12,557 nt of DNA from an uncultured bacterium. GTDB taxonomy: Bacteria > Patescibacteriota > Minisyncoccia > Phycocordibacterales > PALSA-1337. Both the position numbers and the translations under genes were made by a program. The notes under the pieces are model-generated. The model was not told the DNA's origin. It saw nothing but the letters and a program-made list of their open reading frames with translations, and ran no database searches. The stretch spans positions 1-12,557 of the forward strand of contig CAIQCA010000092.1 of NCBI GenBank assembly GCA_903870235.1, written 5' to 3'. Positions 1-6,450 of this stretch are shown piece after piece (positions within the stretch are counted from its first letter, which is position 1; each line of letters opens with the position of its first letter).

Positions 1-34
1 GAAAGAATTACAAATTCCCCACCAAGAACTAATT

Positions 35-583
35 ATGTACAAAAACACCCAGATTATCGCAGAAGTAAAAACACAATCCCCTTTTGGTTTCAAATCTACA
101 AAAAGTTGGGATGAGTTATTTGTGATTGCAAATAAAGTCGGTGATATCATATCTATCCACACTGATCCGCGCTGGGGTGGTTCATTCGAGCTAATCAAAA
201 AAGCAAAATCTCTGACAAAGAAGCCTATCCTGGCAAAAGGAATTCATGCATCTGATGATGAGATACAGGAAGCCATCAGCGCTGGTGCTGATTTTGTCCT
301 TGTAGTTGGCCGTATTCCAACGATTTACCAAGACAAGTGTATGACCGAGCCCTTGACTTTGACCGAATTAAAAACCATCCCAGAAAATCTGATGGTCGTC
401 TGGAACAGTCGAGATCTAGCAGATGGCATGATGAAAAAAGAGACTTTTGAACAAGCTCAGCAAATATTCAAAGGCTGGTTATGCCAAGCAAGTAACATCA
501 AAACCGTTGCGGATATTCATAGCGGGGCTGATGCCGTCCTTATAGGTTCTCACTTACCGGAATTTGCGGAATCCTTGAATTAA
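35..583 (+). CDS. short indole-3-glycerol-phosphate synthase-like TIM-barrel protein
   Basis: The 182-residue product resembles the core of indole-3-glycerol-phosphate synthase (TrpC), the ring-closing enzyme of tryptophan synthesis. Visible family motifs are IIAEVKTQSPFG (residues 7-18, with E10 and K12 matching the conserved Glu and Lys of IAExK), TDPRWGGS (43-50), PILAKGI with K68 at the catalytic-lysine position, AGADFVLVV (83-91) and GADAVLIG (164-171). The family usually has about 250-270 residues, so this copy is short. After GADAVLIG the usual Glu-Ser pair is replaced by Ser-His, and the 'VEVHN'-like strand reads VVWNSRD, so two catalytic acids seem lost. The reading frame is open from base 2, so the true start could lie upstream of the window; the ATG at 35 has only a weak AAGAA before it. 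No other trp gene is visible. The fold call is fairly sure, the reaction is not. Confidence 0.6.
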   Translation: MYKNTQIIAEVKTQSPFGFKSTKSWDELFVIANKVGDIISIHTDPRWGGSFELIKKAKSLTKKPILAKGIHASDDEIQEAISAGADFVLVVGRIPTIYQDKCMTEPLTLTELKTIPENLMVVWNSRDLADGMMKKETFEQAQQIFKGWLCQASNIKTVADIHSGADAVLIGSHLPEFAESLN

Positions 584-639
584 AGCAAAGTTAAGATTAT
601 TAACGACAACTCATGGCTATCTTTAGCTACATTAAATTC

Positions 640-648
640 TGATATAAT
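640..648 (+). promoter_or_regulatory. extended -10 promoter for the acyltransferase gene
   Basis: TGATATAAT gives a perfect extended -10 (TGnTATAAT), with the hexamer at 643-648. Exactly six bases separate it from the ATG at 655, so a normal start site would fall on the start codon and the mRNA would be leaderless. No good -35 is seen about 17 bases upstream, which fits an extended -10 promoter. There is no Shine-Dalgarno. Confidence 0.65.
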
Positions 649-654
649 CATCTC

Positions 655-1431
655 ATGGAAGGATTCAAAAAGATTGTTTATGCAGAGGCTTTAAGTGGCC
701 TCAAAGACTCTGTAAATGAAGGCGGCCTCGAGGCTGTTGGTAAAAAGGTTTTGGATGCAGCAAAGATAACGCCTGTCTATACAAATGAGGGTAACTCAGA
801 AACATTTGAAGAAGACAGAAAAAGGCTAAATACTGAAGCTGGTATCGTTGTCGCCAATCACCCCGGATACTATGATACATTTCTTATACTTAACGCTCTC
901 AAAAGAAAAGACGTAAAAATAATCGCTAGTGAATCAAACTTTAAGTATTTTGCCCCATCCATAGGAGAAGAGTACTTGATCAAAGCGACCAATGACCCAA
1001 CGCAGGCTCTGGCTTTTTTGAGATCGATCAAGGACCACATAGACAACGGCGGACTTGTTGTGATTTTTCCAACAGGTGGCGTTGATCGTGTAGATAACGA
1101 CCCTACGGATTTTATGTTTGAAAATGGATTCTCAGTGATAATTAAACGCTGTTTGAAACCTGGTGATATGGTGTATTCATTTTACATTAACCCAGAAGAC
1201 ATAGCCGCTCTCGTAGATGAGACAATACCGAGGACTCCTGGTACCATTTCCGCTGTTGCACTACACCCTTCTATCAATATAAACAAGTTTAAGGATGATG
1301 CAGAGGTAAGGGTTGATGAACGGTATTCTACGGCAGATGAATGGCAACAGATTGTTGACGATTCAGAAAAGGAAGAGAAGAATGCTGCCTTATCAAAACA
1401 TTTTACAGATAGTTTCAAACCACCGAAGTAA
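655..1431 (+). CDS. PlsC/LPLAT-like acyltransferase family protein
   Basis: The 258-residue protein carries the signature of glycerolipid acyltransferases, which move an acyl chain onto lysophosphatidate or a related acceptor at the inner membrane face. Motif I is VANHPGYYD, with H69 and D74 forming the catalytic H-x4-D. Motif III is VVIFPTGG (residues 135-142), where the usual FPEG glutamate is replaced by T140. The rest has no clear membrane span. The C-terminal third is charged and ends in a Lys/Glu-rich tail. The altered motif III makes the acceptor uncertain. The ATG at 655 is set by the promoter directly before it. It converges with the phosphoribosyltransferase-like gene, 17 bases away, with no obvious terminator between them. 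Confidence 0.7.
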   Translation: MEGFKKIVYAEALSGLKDSVNEGGLEAVGKKVLDAAKITPVYTNEGNSETFEEDRKRLNTEAGIVVANHPGYYDTFLILNALKRKDVKIIASESNFKYFAPSIGEEYLIKATNDPTQALAFLRSIKDHIDNGGLVVIFPTGGVDRVDNDPTDFMFENGFSVIIKRCLKPGDMVYSFYINPEDIAALVDETIPRTPGTISAVALHPSININKFKDDAEVRVDERYSTADEWQQIVDDSEKEEKNAALSKHFTDSFKPPK

Positions 1432-1448
1432 ATAAATATTTTAACAGA

Positions 1449-2165
1449 TTAAGGTGTTTGATCACCAGCTTCTTTGTATTTTTTGAATACACGATCTGCT
1501 ATGACCTTCGCGTCTCGCCTTGAGTTACTGACTGATTCTTGTTCTCTGTCCGGAGATACTGTCGCCAAAACTTCTTTTCTCCTTTTTTCGACTCCTGACA
1601 TATAATTCTTGCCGTACACTTCTGGAGTAATGTGTGACCCGAAGTGAATTTCACTGCCAAGTTTCTTTTGTAATTCTGGAATTTTTTTACCATGAATATA
1701 CCCAATGGTGACAACATCGTATTTTATACCACGTTCCGTAAGTATATCTGTCAGCGGTTGTAGGCTGCTTCCCGAGTTTAGTGTGTCCGTAACGACAAGA
1801 ACCCGACCATCTTCTTCTTTGCTTAGCGGTTGAATATAATCTCTCAACGCATCCCGTTTCTCAGATTGGATGTTTGAATCAATACCAGCACCAGATCCAG
1901 CTATAAAATACAACTCCGGATTTTTCAAACCTTTATCCTTGTAAACTTTCTTGAGAAAATCCCAGAATATAATGGCCGGCAACCTGCCAGATGCATCGTC
2001 GCCAATTATATATTTATAACTACCATTTTCTATTTGATATCTAAGCTCAGCAACAATGTTTTCTATCGGCTCTTCTAAATCCTCCAATTTCCAACTCTCC
2101 AGTTTCGCCGGTTCATCATCAACACCTATTTGACCAGCCGTTGTGTCGATATTCGGATTTTCCAT
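1449..2165 (-). CDS. phosphoribosyltransferase-fold protein, substrate unknown
   Basis: The 238-residue product has the type I phosphoribosyltransferase core. The PRPP-binding loop is VLVVTDTLNSGSSL (residues 122-135), comparable with the family pattern of hydrophobics, two acids, then T/S-G-x-T/S. An earlier strand-loop, YIIGDDASGRLPA (52-64), fits the loop that binds pyrophosphate. The first acid of the usual pair is T126 here, leaving D127. About 50 N-terminal residues are acidic and unlike the core, and the C-terminal 40 residues are charged and probably helical. It could be a purine/pyrimidine salvage enzyme or a regulatory relative; the sequence does not decide. The start is fixed by the ATG six bases after a -10 box, with no Shine-Dalgarno. 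Confidence 0.65.
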   Translation of the reverse strand: MENPNIDTTAGQIGVDDEPAKLESWKLEDLEEPIENIVAELRYQIENGSYKYIIGDDASGRLPAIIFWDFLKKVYKDKGLKNPELYFIAGSGAGIDSNIQSEKRDALRDYIQPLSKEEDGRVLVVTDTLNSGSSLQPLTDILTERGIKYDVVTIGYIHGKKIPELQKKLGSEIHFGSHITPEVYGKNYMSGVEKRRKEVLATVSPDREQESVSNSRRDAKVIADRVFKKYKEAGDQTP

Positions 2166-2171
2166 ACCAAT

Positions 2172-2199
2172 AATTTAGCACTACTAGTTGTTTTGGCAA
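2172..2199 (-). promoter_or_regulatory. promoter of the phosphoribosyltransferase-like gene
   Basis: Read on the minus strand, TTGCCA (2194-2199) lies 16 bases before TAAATT (2172-2177), and TGC precedes the -10, making it also an extended -10. Six bases separate the -10 from the ATG (2163-2165), so the transcript would begin at the start codon. The spacing equals that of the acyltransferase and Hsp20 promoters. Confidence 0.6.
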
Positions 2200-2231
2200 G
2201 CACCTTTTATTAACTGTTGAAATATGTTGCG

Positions 2232-2420
2232 TGCTATGCTGGCTCCAGTTATAGGAGAGGATGAGCTCTCTATCAAAAGCTTCAAGGGACACCTTGATCG
2301 CGAAGCAATAGTGTTTGATCCTTTGAAGACGAATCCTGAAGGCTCACTTATATAGCTTTGTGTACACTCATAAGTGTTTGCCACAAACAACTCCCACTAA
2401 GTCTGTCGGGGTTGTTTTTT
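2232..2420 (+). ncRNA. candidate structured small RNA (or tiny gene) ending in a terminator
   Basis: A short transcription unit sits in an otherwise empty gap. TGCTATGCT (2232-2240) is a weak extended -10, and a hairpin terminator ends the unit near 2420, so an RNA of about 175 bases is possible. It can fold: 2251-2259 pairs with 2266-2273 (eight pairs, one bulged G), TCAAGG (2282-2287) pairs with CCTTGA (2292-2297) around loop GACA, and CACTTAT pairs with ATAAGTG further on. Alternatively a 43-codon open frame (2224-2355, starting MLRAMLAPVIGEDEL) could be translated, but it has no Shine-Dalgarno and its ATG lies upstream of the likely start site. A 16-codon frame begins at 2261 just after AGGAGAGG. 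I recognise no tmRNA, SRP or RNase P motif. Confidence 0.3.
2385..2420 (+). terminator. intrinsic terminator
   Basis: AAACAACTCC (2385-2394) pairs with GGGGTTGTTT (2408-2417), with one T-G wobble, around a 13-base loop, and the stem runs straight into a T tract ending at 2420. This marks a plus-strand transcript that ends before the tRNA. The following stretch, 2421-2522, is AT-rich and I see no gene in it. Confidence 0.65.
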
Positions 2421-2522
2421 ATTTATCCAAATCTCGTGACTCATATATATTAGTGCCAAATTTTTCCATATATTAACCCAGCTTATAACATGATAGTAAG
2501 GCATAGATTTTTTTCTATTTTC

Positions 2523-2531
2523 TGCTATATT
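2523..2531 (+). promoter_or_regulatory. extended -10 promoter for tRNA-Val and downstream genes
   Basis: TGCTATATT has the TGn extension and a -10 hexamer at 2526-2531, and no clear -35. Transcription would start near 2538, giving a precursor leader of about 23 bases before the tRNA at 2561. It probably also drives pgl and tsaD, because nothing separates the tRNA from them. Confidence 0.5.
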
Positions 2532-2560
2532 AATGACGTTGCAAAGGAGTAGCAATAATC

Positions 2561-2633
2561 GCGCGGTTAGCTCAGTTGGTAGAGCGACCCCTTGACGTGG
2601 GGTAGGTCACAGGTTCGAATCCTGTATCGCGCA
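2561..2633 (+). tRNA. tRNA-Val (anticodon GAC)
   Basis: A full cloverleaf can be drawn. The acceptor 2561-2567 pairs with 2626-2632 (seven pairs, one G-U). The D stem is GCTC/GAGC (2570-2573, 2582-2585). The anticodon stem ACCCC/GGGGT encloses loop TTGACGT, giving anticodon GAC (2594-2596), which reads valine codons GUC and GUU. The variable loop is AGGTC, and the T arm is ACAGG/CCTGT with loop TTCGAAT. The discriminator is A2633. The CCA end is not encoded and must be added. The next gene starts only two bases later, so 3' processing of the tRNA would also create the 5' end of the pgl message. Confidence 0.96.
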
Positions 2634-2635
2634 CA

Positions 2636-3352
2636 ATGAGAATAGATACTATCAAAGATGCATCAACGGAGGTGCTGGCTAAAAAAGCCGCAACAGCATT
2701 GAGTAAACAACTTTCTTTACAAAAAGACGGCTTTTGTCTGCTATTTTCTGGTGGCTCTGCTTTATCCATACTGACAATACTGTGTGATGTGGTAGACCTA
2801 AAATTATTTGGTAAAAAGTGTACCGTCGGAGTCCTAGACGAGAGATATTCATCTGATCCTCAAATAAATAACTTTGCACAACTCACTCAAACTTCTTGTT
2901 ATAAAAAAATCGTATCATCTGGCGCAACCATCATCGATACAAGAATTATAAATAATGAAAGTGCTGCTCAATTAGCAGACAGATTCTATAAATCTTTGTC
3001 TGAAATAAAAGTTCCGATAATCGCTACTGTCGGTATTGGTCCAGACGGACACACCTCAGGCATAATGCCCTTTCCAGAAAACCCACAAAAATTTGCCGAA
3101 CTATTCGAAAACAAGGATAAACTTATAGTTGAATACGATGCCACCGGCAAAAACCCATTTACACATAGGGTCACTACAACACTACCTTTAATGAGAAAAA
3201 TCCGTTATGCTGTCGGCATCGTAACTGGAGAAGAAAAGCATTCGGCCCTACAAAGAATTAGAGCAGAAGCTGGATCTTTGGCAGAAACGCCGGCGCGAAT
3301 ATTAAACGAAATGGAAAACGTAGATATCTTCACTAATATAAATTTAAAATGA
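2636..3352 (+). CDS. pgl: 6-phosphogluconolactonase
   Basis: The 238-residue protein belongs to the NagB/6-phosphogluconolactonase family, which hydrolyses 6-phosphogluconolactone in the oxidative pentose phosphate pathway in the cytoplasm. Motifs in order are LLFSGGSAL (residues 35-43, phosphate loop), VLDERYSSDPQINNF (66-80, matching the DERxV...SN block), VGIGPDGHTSGIMP (132-145, matching GxGxDGHTASLFP with the H139 region) and HRVTTTLP...YAVGIVTGEEKHSA near 177-204. Length is normal for the family. The ATG at 2636 lies two bases after the tRNA-Val discriminator base, so no Shine-Dalgarno is possible outside the tRNA. The stop overlaps the tsaD start as ATGA, pointing to coupled translation. 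A glucosamine-6-phosphate deaminase relative is the less likely alternative. Confidence 0.85.
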   Translation: MRIDTIKDASTEVLAKKAATALSKQLSLQKDGFCLLFSGGSALSILTILCDVVDLKLFGKKCTVGVLDERYSSDPQINNFAQLTQTSCYKKIVSSGATIIDTRIINNESAAQLADRFYKSLSEIKVPIIATVGIGPDGHTSGIMPFPENPQKFAELFENKDKLIVEYDATGKNPFTHRVTTTLPLMRKIRYAVGIVTGEEKHSALQRIRAEAGSLAETPARILNEMENVDIFTNINLK

Positions 3353-4605
3353 TTATCCTCGGAATAGAAACCTCCTGCGACGAAACAGCGCTGGCGCTCA
3401 TAGAGACACAAGAAACCACACAAAAAAACAGTAGACCTGAAAAAGTGGCACCTCTCAAATATAGGATTATTGGTTCACTTGTACATTCACAGGCTGAACT
3501 ACATAGCGCTTATGGTGGCGTCTTCCCTACTCTGGCAAAACGCGAGCATAGCAAAAACCTCATACCACTTTTGCATAAACTTTTAAATGAATCGGAACTG
3601 AACGATATTGTTGACACCAACATTAAAAACCCGCAACAAAAAACTCTATCTGACAAAGATTTCGAAACTAAACTAAGTGAGCTTACAAAGCTTTTTGCAG
3701 AAAAAAATCCTGATCTTATGGCAACTATAGGAGATGCTCACTTCTTGAAGAAGATTCCGAAAATCGACATGATCGCCGTCACAGAAGGACCAGGCCTTGA
3801 ACCAGCACTTTGGGTTGGTATAAATTTCGCGCACATACTTTCTAAGTTCTGGAACATTCCAATTGTGCCAATAAACCACATGGAAGGCCATATCGTCGGA
3901 TCGCTCCTCCAATCGGATAAGCCATATGGAACCTGGCAAGAACTAAAAGAATTACCTCTGCCAGCGGTTGCACTACTTATAAGTGGTGGCCATACGGAAT
4001 TGGTTAACATAGAAAGTGGTTTCAAATACTCCATCCTCGGCCAAACAAAAGATGATGCGGTTGGCGAAGCCTTCGATAAGGTGGCTCGCCTTTTAGAGTT
4101 ACCCTACCCTGGTGGTCCTCATGTTTCCAGATTGGCATATGAAGCTAGAGAGAAAAACATTGCCACACCGGTCAAACTACCAAGACCAATGATTAACAGC
4201 GGTGATTGTAATTTTTCTTTTTCTGGTCTGAAGACTGCCGTTCTCTATGCTTTGAAGAAAGCACCGACCTACGACAAGGTTCCAGGCCTAGTTACACCAG
4301 ATGACTTCAAGGCTGGCCTAGCGCGTGAGTTTGAGGATTCTGTAGCAGAAACATTGGATAGTAAGCTGCGACGTGCTATAGACGAGCAAAGTGCCAAAGC
4401 TATTATCGTTGGCGGTGGAGTCAGTGCCAATCGTTTGTTACGTGAAAGATTTAGTAAAACAGCAACTGAATACGGCATACCGATATTTCTACCAGACCAT
4501 CATGTTTCTGGAGATAACGCTTTGATGATCGCCTTGGCTGCAGCCGTAAACAACAGCCCGCATACAGTCAATATCCACGCCAATGGTACAAAAAGTTTGG
4601 TATAA
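3349..4605 (+). CDS. tsaD: tRNA N6-adenosine threonylcarbamoyltransferase
   Basis: TsaD transfers the threonylcarbamoyl group from threonylcarbamoyl-AMP to A37 of ANN-decoding tRNAs, together with TsaB and TsaE. Landmarks are ILGIETSCDETALAL (residues 3-17), HSAYGGVFPTLAKREH (52-67), NHMEGH with metal ligands H177 and H181, LLISGGHTELV (209-219), DDAVGEAFDKVARLL (235-249), FSGLKTAVLYALKK (291-304), GGGVSANRLLRE (355-366) and SGDNALMIALA with the metal-binding D389. At 418 residues it is much longer than the usual 335-345. The extra residues lie at about 20-38 and about 80-138, the latter Lys/Asp-rich and likely surface-exposed. Its ATG overlaps the pgl stop. Its own stop lies inside the -10 box of the next gene. 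Confidence 0.95.
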   Translation: MIILGIETSCDETALALIETQETTQKNSRPEKVAPLKYRIIGSLVHSQAELHSAYGGVFPTLAKREHSKNLIPLLHKLLNESELNDIVDTNIKNPQQKTLSDKDFETKLSELTKLFAEKNPDLMATIGDAHFLKKIPKIDMIAVTEGPGLEPALWVGINFAHILSKFWNIPIVPINHMEGHIVGSLLQSDKPYGTWQELKELPLPAVALLISGGHTELVNIESGFKYSILGQTKDDAVGEAFDKVARLLELPYPGGPHVSRLAYEAREKNIATPVKLPRPMINSGDCNFSFSGLKTAVLYALKKAPTYDKVPGLVTPDDFKAGLAREFEDSVAETLDSKLRRAIDEQSAKAIIVGGGVSANRLLRERFSKTATEYGIPIFLPDHHVSGDNALMIALAAAVNNSPHTVNIHANGTKSLV

Positions 4606-4606
4606 T
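4598..4606 (+). promoter_or_regulatory. extended -10 promoter of the PrsW-like gene
   Basis: TGGTATAAT is a perfect extended -10 (hexamer 4601-4606) overlapping the tsaD stop codon (TAA, 4603-4605). Transcription would start near 4613, leaving a leader of about eight bases before the ATG at 4621. It rules out the in-frame TTG at 4606 as start for this transcript. Confidence 0.6.
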
Positions 4607-4620
4607 TGATCATACAAAAT

Positions 4621-5331
4621 ATGAATATCAATTTCTTGTACGCCATACTTACAGGTATTCTTCCTCCGCTTATTTGGTTAGTCTTTTGGCTAAGAGAAGA
4701 CGCAAACCCAGAACCAAGATCTTTGATATCTTCACTTTTTTTCGCCGGAGCGGTATCTGTAATTGTAGCCTTACTATGTGAAGGATTCATAGTCCTTCAT
4801 GGCCAAGACCCAAATATCCCTTATACCAATCTTCAATGGATCCTTCTAGCTGGCGTTGAGGAAATTGTAAAATTTATAATTTTGATAACCGTAGCTCTCA
4901 ATGCGAAAAGTAATGACGAACCCATAGACGCCATGATGTATTGCATAACCATCGCACTAGGATTCGCGGCTTTGGAAAATATCTTGTTTGTCATGGGTCC
5001 ATTTGCACACGGTAATGCTGTCGAAGGCCTGATCAATGGAAATATGCGCGCCATTGGCGCCACATTGGTACACACAGTCAGCACGGTATGCCCAGGATTC
5101 ATATATGGATATCTATTTTATAGCAAAAAAATCACTAAATTCTTTGGCTTAATTATAGGATTGGCTGCAGCTATAACGATACACTCTTTGTTCAACATCT
5201 CTGTAACAGGATCAGTAATAGGTGGAGACACTACGAACACACTCCGAGTTTTTGCTTGGATCTGGGGAGCTGTCGTCATAATGATCGTCTTATTTGAAGA
5301 GATAAAGATGGTCAGACCAAAGGAAATATAG
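4621..5331 (+). CDS. PrsW-family intramembrane protease
   Basis: The 236-residue integral membrane protein matches the PrsW/PF13367 family of glutamic-type intramembrane proteases. Bacillus PrsW cuts the anti-sigma factor RsiW. Family motifs seen are EExxK (E80, E81, K84), FAALEN (E119, N120), a conserved His at 151 in VHTVSTVCPGF, and H188 in IHSLFN. There are roughly seven hydrophobic segments, including residues 3-23, 34-57, 75-95, 105-126, 158-167, 173-188 and 207-226. ATG 4621 is chosen over TTG 4606 because the promoter places the RNA start between them. The substrate is unknown; no anti-sigma factor is visible. The gene lies directly before the Hsp20 chaperone, so a role in envelope or protein-damage stress is possible but inferred. 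Confidence 0.8.
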   Translation: MNINFLYAILTGILPPLIWLVFWLREDANPEPRSLISSLFFAGAVSVIVALLCEGFIVLHGQDPNIPYTNLQWILLAGVEEIVKFIILITVALNAKSNDEPIDAMMYCITIALGFAALENILFVMGPFAHGNAVEGLINGNMRAIGATLVHTVSTVCPGFIYGYLFYSKKITKFFGLIIGLAAAITIHSLFNISVTGSVIGGDTTNTLRVFAWIWGAVVIMIVLFEEIKMVRPKEI

Positions 5332-5375
5332 GACGGAATTGTCCACATCCTTGGTACAATATGGCAGTTTTTACA

Positions 5376-5384
5376 TGTTACAAT
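5376..5384 (+). promoter_or_regulatory. extended -10 promoter of the Hsp20 gene
   Basis: TGTTACAAT gives an extended -10 with the hexamer at 5379-5384. Six bases then separate it from ATG 5391, predicting a leaderless mRNA. A second similar box, TGGTACAAT (5353-5360 region), lies 24 bases upstream and abuts the ATG at 5361. I see no CIRCE-type inverted repeat, so heat control is not visible. Confidence 0.55.
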
Positions 5385-5390
5385 TATCCT

Positions 5391-5876
5391 ATGTCAAAAG
5401 AAAAGAAATCATTCTTCGAACGTCTCACAGGAACGGTTCGTGCTAGTGAAATAGATAGCCAACCCGAAGAAAAACATCACAAAAAAGTAGTCCCTCGCGG
5501 AGATAACGCCGATGTGACCTCGTGGATGGAAAATGAATCCGATGTAGATGGAGAACTCACTGTAGATGTCTACCAGACACCAGAGATGATCGTTGTAAAA
5601 AGCATGATCGCTGGCGTGCGTCCTGAAGACCTAGACGTTTCCATAACTCGCGACCTAGTCACTATTCGTGGTAAGCGCGAAGAAGAACGTATAGCCAATG
5701 AAGAAGATTATTTTGCGCGTGAACTCTACTGGGGTTCATTCTCCCGCACGATTGCCCTTCCAGAAGAGATCGATGTTGAGGAATCAGAGGCTATCGAGAA
5801 ACACGGCCTATTGATTTTGAAATTACCAAAGTTAGACAAGAAGAAACAATCAAGACTGAAAGTGAAGACGATTTAA
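5391..5876 (+). CDS. Hsp20/alpha-crystallin small heat-shock protein
   Basis: The 161-residue product is an ATP-independent holdase chaperone that binds unfolding proteins and forms oligomers. The alpha-crystallin domain spans about residues 54-146. It begins GELTVDVYQTPEMIVVKS, continues through the P-x-DLDVSITRDLVTIRG strands (78-94) and the YFARELYWGSFSRTIALP block (107-124), and ends with the HGLLILKLPK signature (138-147). The N-terminal arm of about 50 residues is charged and His/Lys-rich. The tail ends RLKVKTI, a possible I/V-x-I anchoring motif. ATG 5391 is preferred to ATG 5361, 30 bases upstream, because it lies six bases after an extended -10 and gives a typical N-terminus. It follows the PrsW-like gene and ends just before a terminator. 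Confidence 0.9.
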   Translation: MSKEKKSFFERLTGTVRASEIDSQPEEKHHKKVVPRGDNADVTSWMENESDVDGELTVDVYQTPEMIVVKSMIAGVRPEDLDVSITRDLVTIRGKREEERIANEEDYFARELYWGSFSRTIALPEEIDVEESEAIEKHGLLILKLPKLDKKKQSRLKVKTI

Positions 5877-5890
5877 TTCTAAACTCAAAG

Positions 5891-5925
5891 AAAAAAGGCG
5901 TCGGGAGGACGCCTTCGGTTTTTTC
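5891..5925. terminator. bidirectional intrinsic terminator
   Basis: AAGGCGTC (5895-5902) and GACGCCTT (5908-5915) form a perfect eight-pair stem around loop GGGAG. On the plus strand T5919-5924 follows after CGG, and on the minus strand the A run at 5891-5896 becomes a T run. It therefore serves both hsp20 and the convergent lipoprotein gene. Confidence 0.85.
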
Positions 5926-5933
5926 GACTCAAT

Positions 5934-6422
5934 TTACGGCGGCGGTGCAGCATTCCTTTGCAAGACGCGACTCAATGAAAACGTCGCAACTCCATCTTCA
6001 TCCAGTTTCACCAGTGAGACACGAACCGCGTAATTGAACCTCGTATCTTGAAAGCCGTAAAACGAAGAAATAATTACCGACTTATCGAGTCCCAGTTCCA
6101 GCTCGTAGGAAACCGGAGGATGTGCATTGGGAATATTATTGACAATAAACTCCACCCTCAAGATTACCTTATCGCTAGACATGGCGACATAGGAAATCCT
6201 CCCGACATATTGGTAGACATCACTTTTCTCGAAACTAATCGTCCCTCCAGGATATGCGACGATCGTACAATCATTTTGATTGGTACCAGTCACAGACCAA
6301 CCAGACTCGAGCGGAGCCGGCACCTGAGCTACTTGCGCAGGAGCGCTCTCTGCAAGCGATTTTCTATTGCAACCAATAACCAGGATCGAAACCGTCAAGA
6401 CACACATTGTGAAGATCTTCAT
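5934..6422 (-). CDS. small secreted lipoprotein of unknown function
   Basis: The 162-residue precursor starts MKIFTMCVLTVSILVIGC. This is a short signal peptide with lipobox VIGC, so C18 should be lipidated and the protein anchored on the outside of the membrane. The mature part opens with a Ser/Ala/Pro/Gln linker (about 25-38), then a predicted beta-rich domain with alternating hydrophobics (for example ISYVAMSSDKVILRVEFIV), ending in PPP. I do not recognise the family. Unlike its neighbours it has a strong Shine-Dalgarno, AAAGGA (6430-6435), seven bases before the ATG, plus a -35/-10 promoter of its own. It lies downstream of gyrB but is unlikely to share its function. It ends at a bidirectional terminator. 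Confidence 0.75.
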   Translation of the reverse strand: MKIFTMCVLTVSILVIGCNRKSLAESAPAQVAQVPAPLESGWSVTGTNQNDCTIVAYPGGTISFEKSDVYQYVGRISYVAMSSDKVILRVEFIVNNIPNAHPPVSYELELGLDKSVIISSFYGFQDTRFNYAVRVSLVKLDEDGVATFSLSRVLQRNAAPPP

Positions 6423-6450
6423 TTATCGTTCCTTTCTATTAACTAAAATC

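Noticed and set aside
1..114. Open frame 1 running from the window edge to TGA at 112-114, as a possible tail of an upstream gene
   Set aside because: It overlaps the IGPS-like frame and gives no recognisable sequence; the motif-bearing frame is favoured.
2184..2390. Minus-strand 68-codon frame over the intergenic region
   Set aside because: It starts inside a plus-strand terminator stem, has no ribosome site or motif, and runs against the plus-strand hairpins.
4606..4620. TTG start for the PrsW-like protein
   Set aside because: The codon overlaps the last base of the -10 box, so it would lie upstream of the RNA start; ATG 4621 fits better.
5361..5390. Upstream ATG start for Hsp20
   Set aside because: It directly abuts one -10 box and lies upstream of another; ATG 5391 is at the leaderless position and gives a typical N-terminus.
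6048..6446. Plus-strand 132-codon frame opposite the lipoprotein
   Set aside because: No motif, many Arg codons as expected from antisense reading, and the lipoprotein has a lipobox, ribosome site and promoter.
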